A stretch of 64,000 nt of DNA from Thermobifida halotolerans (GCF_003574835.2 NZ_CP063196.1:4340001-4404000), one strand, 5' to 3'. Counted from the first letter of the stretch, positions 44,624 through 58,541 are shown. Notes: generated by a model not told the origin, from the sequence alone. Made by a program: numbers and translations.

Positions 44624-44926
44624 GGTGAGGACCCCTTTACTTTCTTTTCGGGATGCTTGAGACGAGGCTCGACGCACGGTCCAGGCCGAGCTGAGTCGTG
44701 GCCGACATTGGTTGGCCGGTTTCGCCTGGGCCAGTCAAACCGAGCCAAGGCGCCTTTACAGCGCTTTATGGTTTTGTCCCCAAGCAGCCTAGCAACCCCG
44801 CGGCACTGTTACCTTGAATGGCATGCGGTGGCGTGCCTCCCATCCGTCTTGATCTCGGCGTTACCGGGATCAAAGCGCAGGTGGGTGACTGTTGCCGCGC
44901 CGTGGGAGTCCGGCGACGTGGCCACA
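44624..44926. other. Intergenic region upstream of DLW-39 gene
   Basis: About 300 bases between the DLW-39 start and the XRE gene stop, both on the minus strand. It should contain the DLW-39 promoter. I see no gene, repeat or hairpin of note. Confidence 0.4.
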
Positions 44927-45757
44927 CTAGGTCAACAGGTCCAGGCGCCGAAGGACGGTGACGGTGTCCTGCCGGTCGGCTGCCATCCCGACCAGGTCAT
45001 GCCACACCTCCTGGTAGGACGCCACATCTGCCTCCGCCTCCACGATCGTGCCGCCGTGGGGGTTGTCCACGAACACCAGCGAACTCTCCCCCTCGTCGAA
45101 CCCCAGCACGGTGAAGGGGCCCGCGAAACCCGCGTGCGGACCGAGCGAGGAGGAGAGCAACTGGATGGTGACCCGTTCGTGCTCCTCTGCGAGCTCGATC
45201 ATCCGGCTCAGTTGCGCGTGCCTTGTTTCCGGATCGGTCACCCGCTGCAGCGCGTCCTCCTCGACCAGGGCGTGATAGCGGGTGAGGGTGTCCCGGTCCA
45301 GGTTCTCCTGACGGTTGAGGTAGGCGGCGACCATGCGGTCGGTCAGGCGGCCGTTGTAGCCTCTGCTGCGCGCCAGCAGAGCCGTGTACTCGGGTGCCTG
45401 GAGAAGGTCGGGAATCAGCGCTCCGCCATAGGTGTCGATCGCGACGGCACCGGCCTCGTTGCCGACGTAGGCCGAGGAGACGACATTCTCGTAGTCGCTC
45501 CACCACGGGCGTGTCCGCGCCTCCCGAGCCAGCGTCAGGATGGCCTCGCGCTGCCCTCCGGTCACGCCGTACAACTGGAGCAGCGCGGACACCTCGGGGA
45601 TCGAGAGCTTCTTGCGAATACCCGTCTCGATGTGTCCGAGTTTCGCCGGCGACCAGTCGAGTTCCTCGGCGGCGTCGCTGAGTGTCATACCCGCCCGCAC
45701 ACGCCAACGGCGTAGTTCCGCTGACAGGCGACGGCGACGAACAATGGGGCTGGTCAT
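44927..45757 (-). CDS. XRE-family regulator with DUF5753 domain
   Basis: A 276-residue DNA-binding protein. A helix-turn-helix (about 12-65; LRRWRVRAGMTLSDAAEELD, SPAKLGHIETG) is followed by a DUF5753 domain (about 90-270; IPDLLQAPEYTALLA, PHAGFAGPFTVLGFDEGES, VVYVD-like SLVFVDNPHGG). In Streptomyces and relatives these proteins pair with small DUF397 proteins, but none is seen here. The ATG at 45757 has GAAGG just upstream; a longer frame to 45913 lacks support. Divergent from the small HTH gene at 46157. Confidence 0.9.
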   Translation of the reverse strand: MTSPIVRRRRLSAELRRWRVRAGMTLSDAAEELDWSPAKLGHIETGIRKKLSIPEVSALLQLYGVTGGQREAILTLAREARTRPWWSDYENVVSSAYVGNEAGAVAIDTYGGALIPDLLQAPEYTALLARSRGYNGRLTDRMVAAYLNRQENLDRDTLTRYHALVEEDALQRVTDPETRHAQLSRMIELAEEHERVTIQLLSSSLGPHAGFAGPFTVLGFDEGESSLVFVDNPHGGTIVEAEADVASYQEVWHDLVGMAADRQDTVTVLRRLDLLT

Positions 45758-46156
45758 GACCTTCAGTCCGGGAACGCTGACGACCTCTGGCTCTGTAACC
45801 AGAGAATCACTACTGTCAGCCACGGGCAATGCGTTCCTGGAAATTGTTTGACGCTCGGGTGGGCGTCCCACCCCTTGGGGAAGCTGCCGCGGCGGAGGCC
45901 CTGTCGGACGCACCGGTGGAGTTCTTCTTCCGCACGGGCATGCCCCAACGGACCGGAGCGGTCAACAGGACGCGTCCCGGACGCCCCGAACCCGTTCCTC
46001 CTCGGTCCGCCGACCGCGCCGAACCGGTGTTCCCGGTCTCGCCCTGTCCGGCCTTCAGCGGTCTTGTGGGCAAACGCGGTGAGTCCGGACTATCGACCGC
46101 GTACGATGCGATGAGCCAGGAAACCAGAAACCTTCCGGTCGCAGCCTAGGAAACCG
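45758..46156. other. Divergent intergenic region between XRE and HTH genes
   Basis: About 400 bases. TACGAT near 46103 is a plausible -10 for the rightward gene. A 106-residue frame (45829-46149) has poor composition and no ribosome site, so I do not call it. Confidence 0.4.
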
Positions 46157-46465
46157 ATGAGCTACCCCGTTGACGACACCGAGCAGTTGATCGAGGCCGT
46201 GGAGAAGGAGCTACCCCCATCCACACGCTCACGACTGATCGCGAAACTCCGTATGGGGGTCCACATCGACGACGCCGCGCGCGAGCTGGGGGTGAGTCCC
46301 CAGCGGGTGTTCTCGGCCGCGCGTGTTCTCGGTGCGTTCGGCGCCCAGCTCGACGCCACGCTCACGGCCGAACGCGACCCTGGACTACCGCACGGCACCG
46401 TCACCGGTTACAACAAGCGCTGCCGCTGTCCCGACTGCCGCGCTGCCCTCCAGCGGCGTATCTGA
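46157..46465 (+). CDS. Small HTH protein with C-terminal Cys motif
   Basis: A 102-residue protein. A helix-turn-helix-like region (about 35-60; MGVHIDDAARELGVSPQRVFSAA) is followed by a conserved-looking tail HGTVTGYNKRCRCPDCRAAL, whose C-x-C-xx-C cluster occurs in small actinobacterial and actinophage proteins and may bind zinc. ATG start preceded by TAGGAAACC. Target unknown. Its divergence from the XRE gene suggests shared control. Confidence 0.75.
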   Translation: MSYPVDDTEQLIEAVEKELPPSTRSRLIAKLRMGVHIDDAARELGVSPQRVFSAARVLGAFGAQLDATLTAERDPGLPHGTVTGYNKRCRCPDCRAALQRRI

Positions 46466-46607
46466 TTCCGTCGCACTTTGAATATGCGCAGGTCAGACCG
46501 GTAAACCCCATACGCAAAACACCTGAAACCAGGATTTCACACAGTTTCTTCCGGGTTTTGGTCTCGGGGCATGCTTATTGATCTTGCAACCGGGGAACCG
46601 CGTCATC

Positions 46608-46712
46608 ATGAATGAGCATGTGGACTGGGCCGCGATGAGCGACGAAGAGTTCATAGCGCTGGTGCGCCAGTTGCTCGAAGTACCGGTGGGGGCGGACTCC
46701 GAAGAGGAGTGA
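46608..46712 (+). CDS. Possible 34-residue acidic protein
   Basis: A short frame, MNEHVDWAAMSDEEFIALVR..., ending in an acidic tail. GGGGA lies 10 bases before the ATG. The amphipathic helical middle and codon use are protein-like, but length alone makes this tentative. A shorter overlapping frame starts at 46571. No family recognised. Confidence 0.35.
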   Translation: MNEHVDWAAMSDEEFIALVRQLLEVPVGADSEEE

Positions 46713-46896
46713 CGCCCCTTCTCCGTATTCCTGGTCGAAACACTCCGCACCCTCTGGCGAGCCGTTGTCATCGGCTGGTGGGTCCGCTGTCACCGCACAG
46801 TGGTGGGCGCACTTCTCCCGCACGCCTGTGAACAGCCGCCTCGCCAGAGCGTGACTGCCGGTTTCCCGAGGAAGCTCGGGGGTAGCCAGCCTCGAC

Positions 46897-47931
46897 ATGG
46901 ACACCGGCCCGTCGGCACCGATCCACGAGAGTGACCTGGAGTCTCCTGGGATCACTCGGCGCAGACGTGGTCGGGGGTTCAGTTATCTGGCTCCCGATGG
47001 AACCCCCTTGGACAGGCGGGAGCTCGCACGGGTCAAGGCTCTCTCAATCCCTCCGGCCTGGCGGGACGTGTGGATCTGTCCCTCACCTCTGGGACATGTC
47101 CAGGCGACGGGGGTGGACTCGGCCGGTCGCAGGCAGTACCTCTACCACGAGGAGTGGCGACGACGGCAGGACCGTGAGAAGTACGACCGCGTGGTGGAGT
47201 TCTCGACGTTCCTGCCCAAGATCCGCGAGGTCACACGGGCCGCTCTGGCACAGCGGGACTTCACCCGCGATCGGGTGCTGGCCGCTGGCCTGCGGCTGAT
47301 CGACCTCGGTCTCTTCCGTGTGGGAAACGACGAGTACGCCGAGAACAACGAGAGCTACGGAGTGTCCACCCTGTTACGCGAGCACGTGACGTGCTCCAGG
47401 AGAAAGGTGGTTTTCCGCTTTCCCGGGAAGGGCGGCCAGCACAACGAGATCGAGTTGCGGGAAACCGGGGTGTGCCGGGTTGTCAGAGGGCTGCACCGGC
47501 ACCGCGGCAGGGGCGAGAAGCTGCTGGCGTTCCGGGACCGCGGTTCCTGGTACGAGGTGACCTCCGACGATCTCAACGCCTACCTGAAGGAGATCGCCGG
47601 GGACCGGTACAGCGTGAAGGACTTCCGGACCTGGCACGCGACCGTGCTGGCCGCGGTCGGCCTGGCGGTGTCCAGCGAGGTCTCCGAGGAGGATGAGGCC
47701 GCGGTCCGACGCGCGGAGGCACGGGTGTGCAAGGAGGTCGCCGGTTACCTGCGAAACACGCCGGCGGTGGCACGGGCCTCCTACATCGATCCTCGGGTCT
47801 TCACGCTGTTCGAGAAGGGCGTGACCGTCCGGGACCGACTTCCCGAGCTGGGGAAGCAGACCGACCTCGGTGACCTCTCCACGGAGGGACCGGTCGAGGA
47901 AGCCGTGCGGGAACTGCTGACCGAGGTTTGA
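46897..47931 (+). CDS. DNA topoisomerase IB
   Basis: A 344-residue bacterial type IB topoisomerase that relaxes supercoils by nicking one strand through a 3'-phosphotyrosine. Visible features: N-terminal DNA-clamp domain (GFSYLAPDGTPLDRRELARV, LSIPPAWRDVWICP), catalytic domain with ALRLIDLGLFRVGNDEYAEN-type helix, and the active-site Tyr near residue 296 (ARASYIDPRVF). Length is typical of the viral/bacterial small form. The 3' end touches the dispersed repeat copy B. It is optional in bacteria, so its presence is an accessory trait. Confidence 0.93.
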   Translation: MDTGPSAPIHESDLESPGITRRRRGRGFSYLAPDGTPLDRRELARVKALSIPPAWRDVWICPSPLGHVQATGVDSAGRRQYLYHEEWRRRQDREKYDRVVEFSTFLPKIREVTRAALAQRDFTRDRVLAAGLRLIDLGLFRVGNDEYAENNESYGVSTLLREHVTCSRRKVVFRFPGKGGQHNEIELRETGVCRVVRGLHRHRGRGEKLLAFRDRGSWYEVTSDDLNAYLKEIAGDRYSVKDFRTWHATVLAAVGLAVSSEVSEEDEAAVRRAEARVCKEVAGYLRNTPAVARASYIDPRVFTLFEKGVTVRDRLPELGKQTDLGDLSTEGPVEEAVRELLTEV

Positions 47932-48305
47932 CAGCCGGGTTGGCGGCGGATGCGATTCAGCCGCACCCCCGGCGAGGTCGAGGCATTCCACGGAACTCTC
48001 CAGAAGCGGGACACCACAGGTTGCCGGTGGCCGGTCGAGGCGCCCCCGGCGCCGAGTCCGGACACGGCCCCACCCACCCGCACTCGGATCACCCACCCGC
48101 ACCACAGGGCGCTGCCCTCCTGGGGTGGCTGGTGTTCTTGCGGCTGTTCCGTCTGTGGGGGCGCGCCTGGACTCGGCGCCGGGGGCGCCTCGACCAGGCG
48201 CGGCCAGCCGGTGGTGGCCCGCCCCGGACGGCCGGGGTGGAATACCTCACCCATCCCCGGGACCCCCGCGCCCACCGCAGAACCGAACACTCACACCTCA
48301 GTGAG
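47924..48305 (-). repeat. Dispersed intergenic repeat, copy B
   Basis: Inverted relative to copy A (14160-14492). It runs from the topoisomerase stop codon to just before the rRNA terminator; the 48305 end carries CTCACACCTCAGTGAG and about 40 identical bases. It is about 50 bases longer than copy A because it has an extra internal arm (see 48033-48195). Confidence 0.8.
48033..48195. repeat. 27-base perfect inverted repeat inside copy B
   Basis: Bases 48033-48059 are the exact reverse complement of 48169-48195, with 109 bases between. The arms contain GGCGCC steps and are almost all G+C. They could form a large hairpin or cruciform. Confidence 0.85.
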
Positions 48306-48342
48306 TGGGTGAGGGTCCCGCCTTCAGAACATCCCCCAACGC

Positions 48343-48384
48343 AAAAAAAGAGAGGGGCCGCCCCTTGCGGGGGCGGCCCCTCTC
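48343..48384 (-). terminator. rRNA operon terminator
   Basis: Reading leftward, a 15-base-pair perfect stem (48370-48384 with 48350-48364) and a five-base loop are followed by seven T residues (48349-48343). It is the classical intrinsic terminator about 10 bases after 5S rRNA. Confidence 0.95.
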
Positions 48385-48393
48385 CAACACTGT

Positions 48394-48511
48394 GTACGGC
48401 GGCGACCTACTCTCCCACCCCACCAAAGAGGCAGTACCATCGGCGCTGGACGGCTTAACTACCGGGTTCGGAAAGGGACCGGGTGGACCCCGCCCGCTAT
48501 GACCGCCGTAA
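48394..48511 (-). rRNA. 5S ribosomal RNA
   Basis: About 118 bases. The 5' TACGGCGG pairs with the 3' CCGCCGTA to close helix I, and the centre contains the conserved CCGAAC loop and GAGAGTAGG segment. Ends are approximate to 1-3 bases. Confidence 0.95.
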
Positions 48512-48599
48512 CCCTCACACCCACCCACACACCCAACAAAAGCATGCAAGCAGGAAACCTCAACATGAACAACGTGCGCGAGCACCCAGCATCTGCGGT

Positions 48600-53588
<4,989 letters not shown>

Positions 53589-53845
53589 GCCAAACACCAA
53601 CCCCCGAGCAACCCCGAAGGCGGCAAACCTGAAACAGAGGCTCATCCCAACCAGACACCCAAACCAGGGTGCCGATCAAAGGAACCCCCACCCCCTCAAA
53701 CCGAAGGAGTGGCAGGAGCCAAAATCACAAACTCGGCTGTAAAAACAAACACGCGCTGTTGAGTTCTCAAGAAACAACCGCCGACCGTCCACAAGCCACC
53801 AGGCTCTTCCCCAGCCGCGGCATTCCCGCTTCGTTGTCGGTTCCG
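53589..53845 (-). promoter_or_regulatory. rRNA leader with processing element
   Basis: The transcribed leader between promoter and 16S. It includes TTGTTTCTTGAGAACTCAAC (minus-strand reading, 53759-53778), a sequence typical of actinobacterial rrn leaders and implicated in processing and antitermination. Confidence 0.6.
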
Positions 53846-53873
53846 ACTCTAGCAGCTCCCCGCCCCGGCGCAA
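53846..53873 (-). promoter_or_regulatory. rrn promoter
   Basis: On the minus strand, -35 TTGCGC (53873-53868), a 16-base spacer and -10 TAGAGT (53851-53846) precede the rRNA leader. The same -10 hexamer is used at the pdh promoter. Further promoters may lie upstream in 53880-54080. Confidence 0.6.
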
Positions 53874-54178
53874 ATTCGCGCCGATCCGGAAAACCACCGG
53901 AGAAGAAACCGGCCGGAGTTTCCCCGCAGAAACCATTCCGCCGTTCCGCTCCGTTGCGCTCTGGACTTTACCGGCTCTCCCCGAAACCGCCAAATCGGCG
54001 TTTCCGGATCCTTTCCGGAGGCACAGAGCAAGGTATTGCCGCCAATTCCTCGCGGCATGGCAATCATGCCAGAAGAAAGAGGCGCTCAAGACCGTTGGGT
54101 GTTGGGCACGTCCACCAGAGCGGTGTCCGGTTCGCCCAGAGAAGGTCGCCACCACGCCCGGGCGTTGCCACGGGCTCC

Positions 54179-54207
54179 AGGGCGACTCGACTAAATCTAG
54201 TCGCCCT
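54179..54207 (-). terminator. Hairpin downstream of idi
   Basis: Arms AGGGCGACT/AGTCGCCCT (54179-54187 with 54199-54207) around an A/T-rich loop, 37 bases past the idi stop. It could end idi and shield the rrn promoter region. Confidence 0.55.
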
Positions 54208-54243
54208 CCACGGCCATGACAACCAAAAGCACTGTGACCTGCA

Positions 54244-54786
54244 TCACATATCCCTGTCCAGGAGGACCGCCTGCTCCGCCGCCCACGGGCTGATGCTCCA
54301 GGAGGCGGTCTCGGCCATGTCGACAAAAGCCTGCCAGTCGACCCACCGCCAGTCCATGACCTCCGCCGGATCAGGCTGCGGCTCGTCCTCCGTCGCGGCG
54401 ACGTACACGGGGCAGACCTCGTTCTCCACCACACCGCTCGCGTCGACGGCCCGGTACCGGAAATCCGGCAGGACCAGGCGCAACCGCTCGATCCGCAGCC
54501 CCAACTCCTGCTGCACCCTGCGGTGTACCGCCGCCTCGACCGCCTCTCCCGGTGCCGGGTGACCGCAGCAGGAGTTGGTCCACACCCCTGGCCAGGTCCG
54601 CTTGTCCAGCGCGCGCCGAGTGACCAGGAAGCGGCCCCGCGAGTCGAAGATGTAGCAGGAGAACGCCAGATGCAGCGGGGTCCGCTCGTGGTGCACTCCG
54701 CTCTTGGCCGCCGCACCGATCGGTCGACGCAGCTCGTCGAGCAGGACCACGTTCTCCCGCCCGGCCGGTCTCGCAACACCGCTCAT
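54244..54786 (-). CDS. idi: Isopentenyl-diphosphate delta-isomerase, type 1
   Basis: A 180-residue Nudix-fold enzyme that interconverts IPP and DMAPP for isoprenoid synthesis. It has HLAFSCYIFDSRGRFLVTRRA, the catalytic Cys in WTNSCCGHP and a Nudix-like EAAVHRRVQQELG; the Glu residues of the late segment (VENEVCPVY) complete the metal site. ATG at 54786. It is divergent from crtI, and together they supply the carotenoid pathway. Confidence 0.95.
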   Translation of the reverse strand: MSGVARPAGRENVVLLDELRRPIGAAAKSGVHHERTPLHLAFSCYIFDSRGRFLVTRRALDKRTWPGVWTNSCCGHPAPGEAVEAAVHRRVQQELGLRIERLRLVLPDFRYRAVDASGVVENEVCPVYVAATEDEPQPDPAEVMDWRWVDWQAFVDMAETASWSISPWAAEQAVLLDRDM

Positions 54787-54936
54787 CAGCTTCTCCCGAC
54801 TCTCTCCCCGAGGTTACCCGCCACCATCACACTGACTACCTAGAGTTCTACAGGGAACACAGAAAGTCTCCTGTTTTCGAGACGACGGTGTTCCGCCGCG
54901 ACCGGGTGGCGGCCACCACCCTGCCAGGGAGGCTCC

Positions 54937-56460
54937 ATGCGAACCGTGACCGGACCGACGGACCACGTCGTGGTGGTGGGTGCGGGGCTGTCCGGGCTCG
55001 CCGCCGCACTGCATCTACTGGGTTCGGGACGACAGGTGACCGTGGTCGAGCGGGAGGCTCACCCCGGAGGCCGCGCCGGGCGACTGGATCTGGACGGATT
55101 CCACGTCGACACCGGACCGACCGTCCTGACCATGCCGGAACTGCTCGACGAGGCTCTGGCCGCGGTGGGCGAGTCGGTGTCCGACCGTCTCGACCTGGTG
55201 CCGCTGTCCCCGGCCTACCGGGCCTCGTTTCCGGACGGCTCCACCCTCGACGTGCACACCGACGCGGCCGCGATGGCCGAGGAGGTCGCACGGGTGTGCG
55301 GCCCCCGCGAGGCCACCGGCTACCTGCGGCTGCGCGGGTGGCTGCGCGAACTGTACGAACTGGAGATGGCCCGGTTCATCGACGTGAACTTCGACTCCCC
55401 GTTCGCCCTGCTCTCCCCCCAACTGGCTCGGTTGGCGGCCGTCGGCGGGTTCCGGCGCCTGTCCTCAGCGGTCGGCGGCTTCGTCAGGGACGAACGGCTA
55501 CGCCGAGTGTTCTCGTTCCAGTCCCTCTACGCGGGAGTACCACCTCACCGGGCGTTGGCCGCCTACGCGGTGATCGCCTACATGGACACCGTCGCCGGGG
55601 TCTACTTCCCGCGCGGCGGCATGCGCGTGCTGGGCGGGGCCCTCGCGGACGCCGCCGCCAAGGCCGGGGGGCGGCTGCGTTACGGACAGGCGGTGACCCG
55701 ACTGGAGCGGCGCGGCGACCGGGTGAGCGCCGTGCTCCTGGCCGACGGGGACCGCATCCCCTGTGACGCGGTGGTGCTGACCGTGGACCTGCCGGTGGCC
55801 TACCGACTGCTGGGACGGACCCCGTGGCGACCGGTGCCGCTGCGGTTCTCGCCGTCAGCGGTCGTACTGCACGCGGGAACCGACCGGACCTGGCCGCGAC
55901 TCGACCACCACACCATCCTGTTCGGTGCGGCGTGGCGGCGTACGTTCACCGAGATCACCCGTGCGGGAACGCCGATGAGTGATCCGTCACTGCTGGTGAC
56001 GCAGCCGACGGCGACCGACAGCGGGCTGGCCCCACCGGGCCGGCACCTGTTCTCCGTGTTGGCGCCCTGCCCCAACCTGCGGACCGGGCGGATCGACTGG
56101 GCGTCCTTCGGTCCCCGTTACCGGGACCACCTGGCGGCGACGCTGCAGGCACGCGGAATGCCGGGTTTCGACTGCTCGGTGCTGGTCGAGCGGTTGGTGA
56201 CGCCCGAGGACTGGTCACGCCAGGGGCACGCGTTCGGCAGCCCGTTCGCCACAGCGCACACCTTCGCCCAGACGGGACCGTTCCGGCCGCGCAACCTGGT
56301 GTCGGGAACCGCCAACGCGGTGCTGGCCGGCTGCGGGACCACCCCCGGTGTGGGGCTGCCCACGGTCCTGGTCTCGGGAAAACTCGCCGCGGCACGCATC
56401 ACCGGAGACGTCCCCGTCTCCTCCCGGACGACGGTCACGACCTCGGGGAGACGGCGATGA
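54937..56460 (+). CDS. crtI: Phytoene desaturase-type carotenoid oxidoreductase
   Basis: A 507-residue FAD enzyme that inserts double bonds into phytoene. The N-terminal dinucleotide fold is VVVVGAGLSGLAAALHLLGSG with the ERE..GGRAG follow-up. FPRGGMRVLGGALADAAAKAG and the C-terminal NLVSGTANAVLAGCGTTPGVGLPTV region (ending in the FAD-binding PGxGxP block) match CrtI. ATG start with GGGAGG upstream. The last codons overlap the crtB start (ATGA). Confidence 0.93.
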   Translation: MRTVTGPTDHVVVVGAGLSGLAAALHLLGSGRQVTVVEREAHPGGRAGRLDLDGFHVDTGPTVLTMPELLDEALAAVGESVSDRLDLVPLSPAYRASFPDGSTLDVHTDAAAMAEEVARVCGPREATGYLRLRGWLRELYELEMARFIDVNFDSPFALLSPQLARLAAVGGFRRLSSAVGGFVRDERLRRVFSFQSLYAGVPPHRALAAYAVIAYMDTVAGVYFPRGGMRVLGGALADAAAKAGGRLRYGQAVTRLERRGDRVSAVLLADGDRIPCDAVVLTVDLPVAYRLLGRTPWRPVPLRFSPSAVVLHAGTDRTWPRLDHHTILFGAAWRRTFTEITRAGTPMSDPSLLVTQPTATDSGLAPPGRHLFSVLAPCPNLRTGRIDWASFGPRYRDHLAATLQARGMPGFDCSVLVERLVTPEDWSRQGHAFGSPFATAHTFAQTGPFRPRNLVSGTANAVLAGCGTTPGVGLPTVLVSGKLAAARITGDVPVSSRTTVTTSGRRR

Positions 56461-57449
56461 GGCGGGAGCTTCGGGCGGCGGGCATCACCGACCCCCGGCT
56501 GTGCGCGGACTACGTCCGCTGCCGGGAACTGCACGCCCGGTACGGACGCACCTACTACCTGGCCACGCTCGCGCTGCCCCCGCAGCGGCGGCCCGCGGTC
56601 CATGCCCTCTACGGTTTCGCGCGGTGGGTGGACGACGTGGTCGACGACCTGGACGACACCGTCCCCGTGGAGGAGCGGACCGCCGTGCTCACCCGTCTGG
56701 ACGCGGAGCTGACCACCGCGCTGTCCGGCGGGGAGAGCACCGAACCGGTGGTCAGGGCGGTCGCCGACACCGCGTGGCGCTACGGGATCGGGGCGGAGTT
56801 GTTCGCGGCCTTCCTGCGGTCCATGCGGATGGACCTGTCCGTCACCGACTATCCGACCTTCGACGACCTGCGTGGCTACATGTACGGCTCGGCCGCGGTG
56901 ATCGGTCTGCAGGTGCTTCCGGTTCTGGGGACAGTGGTGCCCCTGCCCCGTGCCGCCCCGCACGCGGCGGCGCTGGGGGAGGCGTTCCAACTCACCAACT
57001 TCCTGCGCGACGTGGCCGAGGACCTCGACCGGGGGCGGGTCTACCTGCCCGCGGACGTGCTGGCGCACCACGGCGTGGACCGGGAGTTGCTGGCGTGGTG
57101 CCGGGCTCGGCGGCGCGGGGATCCCCGGGTGCGGGACGCGCTGGCGCACATGGTGGCGGTGAACCGGGACGGCTACCGGATGGCCGAGCCGGGAATCGCG
57201 ATGCTCGACCCGGTCTCGCGGCCGTGCGTGGCCACCGCGTTCACGCTCTACCGGGGCATTGTCGACGCGATCGAGGCGGCCGACTTCGACGTGTGGAGCC
57301 GCCGCCGCTCGGTGCCTCGGCGGCGGCGCGTACGGGTGGCGGTTCCGGCCTTCGCCCAGGCCGTACTGCTCAGAGTCGGGGGAAGACGACGGACGGACAG
57401 CGGTACGGCGCCGCGAGCGGGCGGCGCACGGATTTCGGGGAGGGACTGA
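56457..57449 (+). CDS. crtB: Phytoene synthase
   Basis: A 330-residue squalene/phytoene-synthase-fold enzyme that condenses two geranylgeranyl diphosphates. The first Asp-rich motif is DDVVDDLDD, and the second is RDVAEDLDRGRVYLP. TYYLATLALPPQRRPAVHAL is the family's N-terminal block. Start overlaps the crtI stop. A basic C-terminal tail of about 35 residues follows the conserved fold. Confidence 0.95.
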   Translation: MRRELRAAGITDPRLCADYVRCRELHARYGRTYYLATLALPPQRRPAVHALYGFARWVDDVVDDLDDTVPVEERTAVLTRLDAELTTALSGGESTEPVVRAVADTAWRYGIGAELFAAFLRSMRMDLSVTDYPTFDDLRGYMYGSAAVIGLQVLPVLGTVVPLPRAAPHAAALGEAFQLTNFLRDVAEDLDRGRVYLPADVLAHHGVDRELLAWCRARRRGDPRVRDALAHMVAVNRDGYRMAEPGIAMLDPVSRPCVATAFTLYRGIVDAIEAADFDVWSRRRSVPRRRRVRVAVPAFAQAVLLRVGGRRRTDSGTAPRAGGARISGRD

Positions 57450-57450
57450 G

Positions 57451-58458
57451 TTGCCCGAGGACATGACATCTCGGCGGCTTCCGCTGCGCAGGCTGCCGAA
57501 GACGGTGTGGGAGCGGCAGGAACCGTCGTGGCGGGGCGCCCGCCCGGGACTGATCGAGGGAGCGCTGAAGCGGGCGTTGGCACGGCCGTCCGGAAACTGG
57601 TTCGTGCTGGCGGCGAGTGCGCAGATCCGTCCGGGGCGGCCCTTCGGCCGGATGGTGGCGGACGTCGAGGTGGTGGCGTGGCGGTCACCGGACGGGACGG
57701 TGCACGCGGCTCCGGGGGCCTGTCCGCATCTGGGGGCGCCGCTGTGTCGGGGGGCGGTGCGCGGTGACCGGCTGGTGTGCCGGTGGCACGGCCTGTCGTT
57801 GGGCTCGGAGGGGTTTCCGGGGTGGTCGCCGTTTCCCGTGTACGACGACGGGGTGCTGGTGTGGGTGCGGTTGGACGCGGCGGGCGGCGAGGAGCCGCTG
57901 GCGAAGCCGGTGCTTCCGGAGCGCCCGGAGGCCGCGCGGGCGCTGGCCGCGGTGGAGACGGTGGCCGCTCGGTGCGAACCGGAGGACGTGGTCGCCAACC
58001 GGTTGGACCCGTGGCACGGGTCGTGGTTCCACCCGTACTCGTTCGTGGGACTGCGGGTGGTCGAGGCTCCCGAGGAGGGGGTGTCCGACAGCGACGACCG
58101 GTTCGTGGTGGACGTGTCGTTCAGGGTCGCGGGTCGGCTCGGGGTTCCGGTGCGGGCGGTGTTCCACTGCCCGGAGCCCCGCACCGTGGTCATGCGCATC
58201 ATCCGGGGTGAGGGGGCGGGCAGCGTGGTGGAGACGCACGCCACCCCGTTGGGGGTGGACCGGCAGGGGGTGCCGCGTACGGCGGTCGTCGAGGCGACGA
58301 TCGCGACGTCGGACCGGCCCGGGTTCGGTGTTGCGCGTCGGGTCGCTCCCCTGGTCCGCCCGGTGATGCGGTTCGCGGCGCGGCGGCTGTGGCGTGACGA
58401 CCTCGCCTACGCCGAGCGCCGTCACACCCTGCGCTCCTCGGGACGCTGGCCCTCCTGA
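57451..58458 (+). CDS. Rieske [2Fe-2S] protein of carotenoid operon (DUF5914-like)
   Basis: A 335-residue protein with an N-terminal Rieske domain (about 50-145). The cluster ligands are in CPHLGAPLC and CRWHGLSLGSEGF (C-x-H...C-xx-H). The C-terminal half resembles DUF5914. The non-heme-iron facial triad of ring hydroxylases is not clearly identifiable; HGSWFHPYSF could supply His ligands. The start is TTG at 57451, one base after the crtB stop, with GGGGAGGG 6 bases upstream. Coupling to crtI and crtB suggests an oxygenase or electron-transfer role in carotenoid tailoring (inference). Confidence 0.82.
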   Translation: MPEDMTSRRLPLRRLPKTVWERQEPSWRGARPGLIEGALKRALARPSGNWFVLAASAQIRPGRPFGRMVADVEVVAWRSPDGTVHAAPGACPHLGAPLCRGAVRGDRLVCRWHGLSLGSEGFPGWSPFPVYDDGVLVWVRLDAAGGEEPLAKPVLPERPEAARALAAVETVAARCEPEDVVANRLDPWHGSWFHPYSFVGLRVVEAPEEGVSDSDDRFVVDVSFRVAGRLGVPVRAVFHCPEPRTVVMRIIRGEGAGSVVETHATPLGVDRQGVPRTAVVEATIATSDRPGFGVARRVAPLVRPVMRFAARRLWRDDLAYAERRHTLRSSGRWPS

Positions 58459-58477
58459 CCCGGACCGTTCTCCGGGA

Positions 58478-58520
58478 ACGCGGCCCGTTCCCGCTCTCCC
58501 GTGGCGGGGACGGGCCGCGT
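58478..58520. terminator. Bidirectional terminator between Rieske and DyP genes
   Basis: Eleven perfect base pairs (58478-58488 with 58510-58520), extended inward by five more pairs after one mismatch. It lies between convergent genes. Confidence 0.75.
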
Positions 58521-58541
58521 GTCCCGCATGGCGGGCCGGGG

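Noticed and set aside
45829-46149. 106-residue plus-strand frame before the small HTH gene
   Set aside because: No ribosome site, low-complexity Pro/Arg content and overlap with the expected promoter region.
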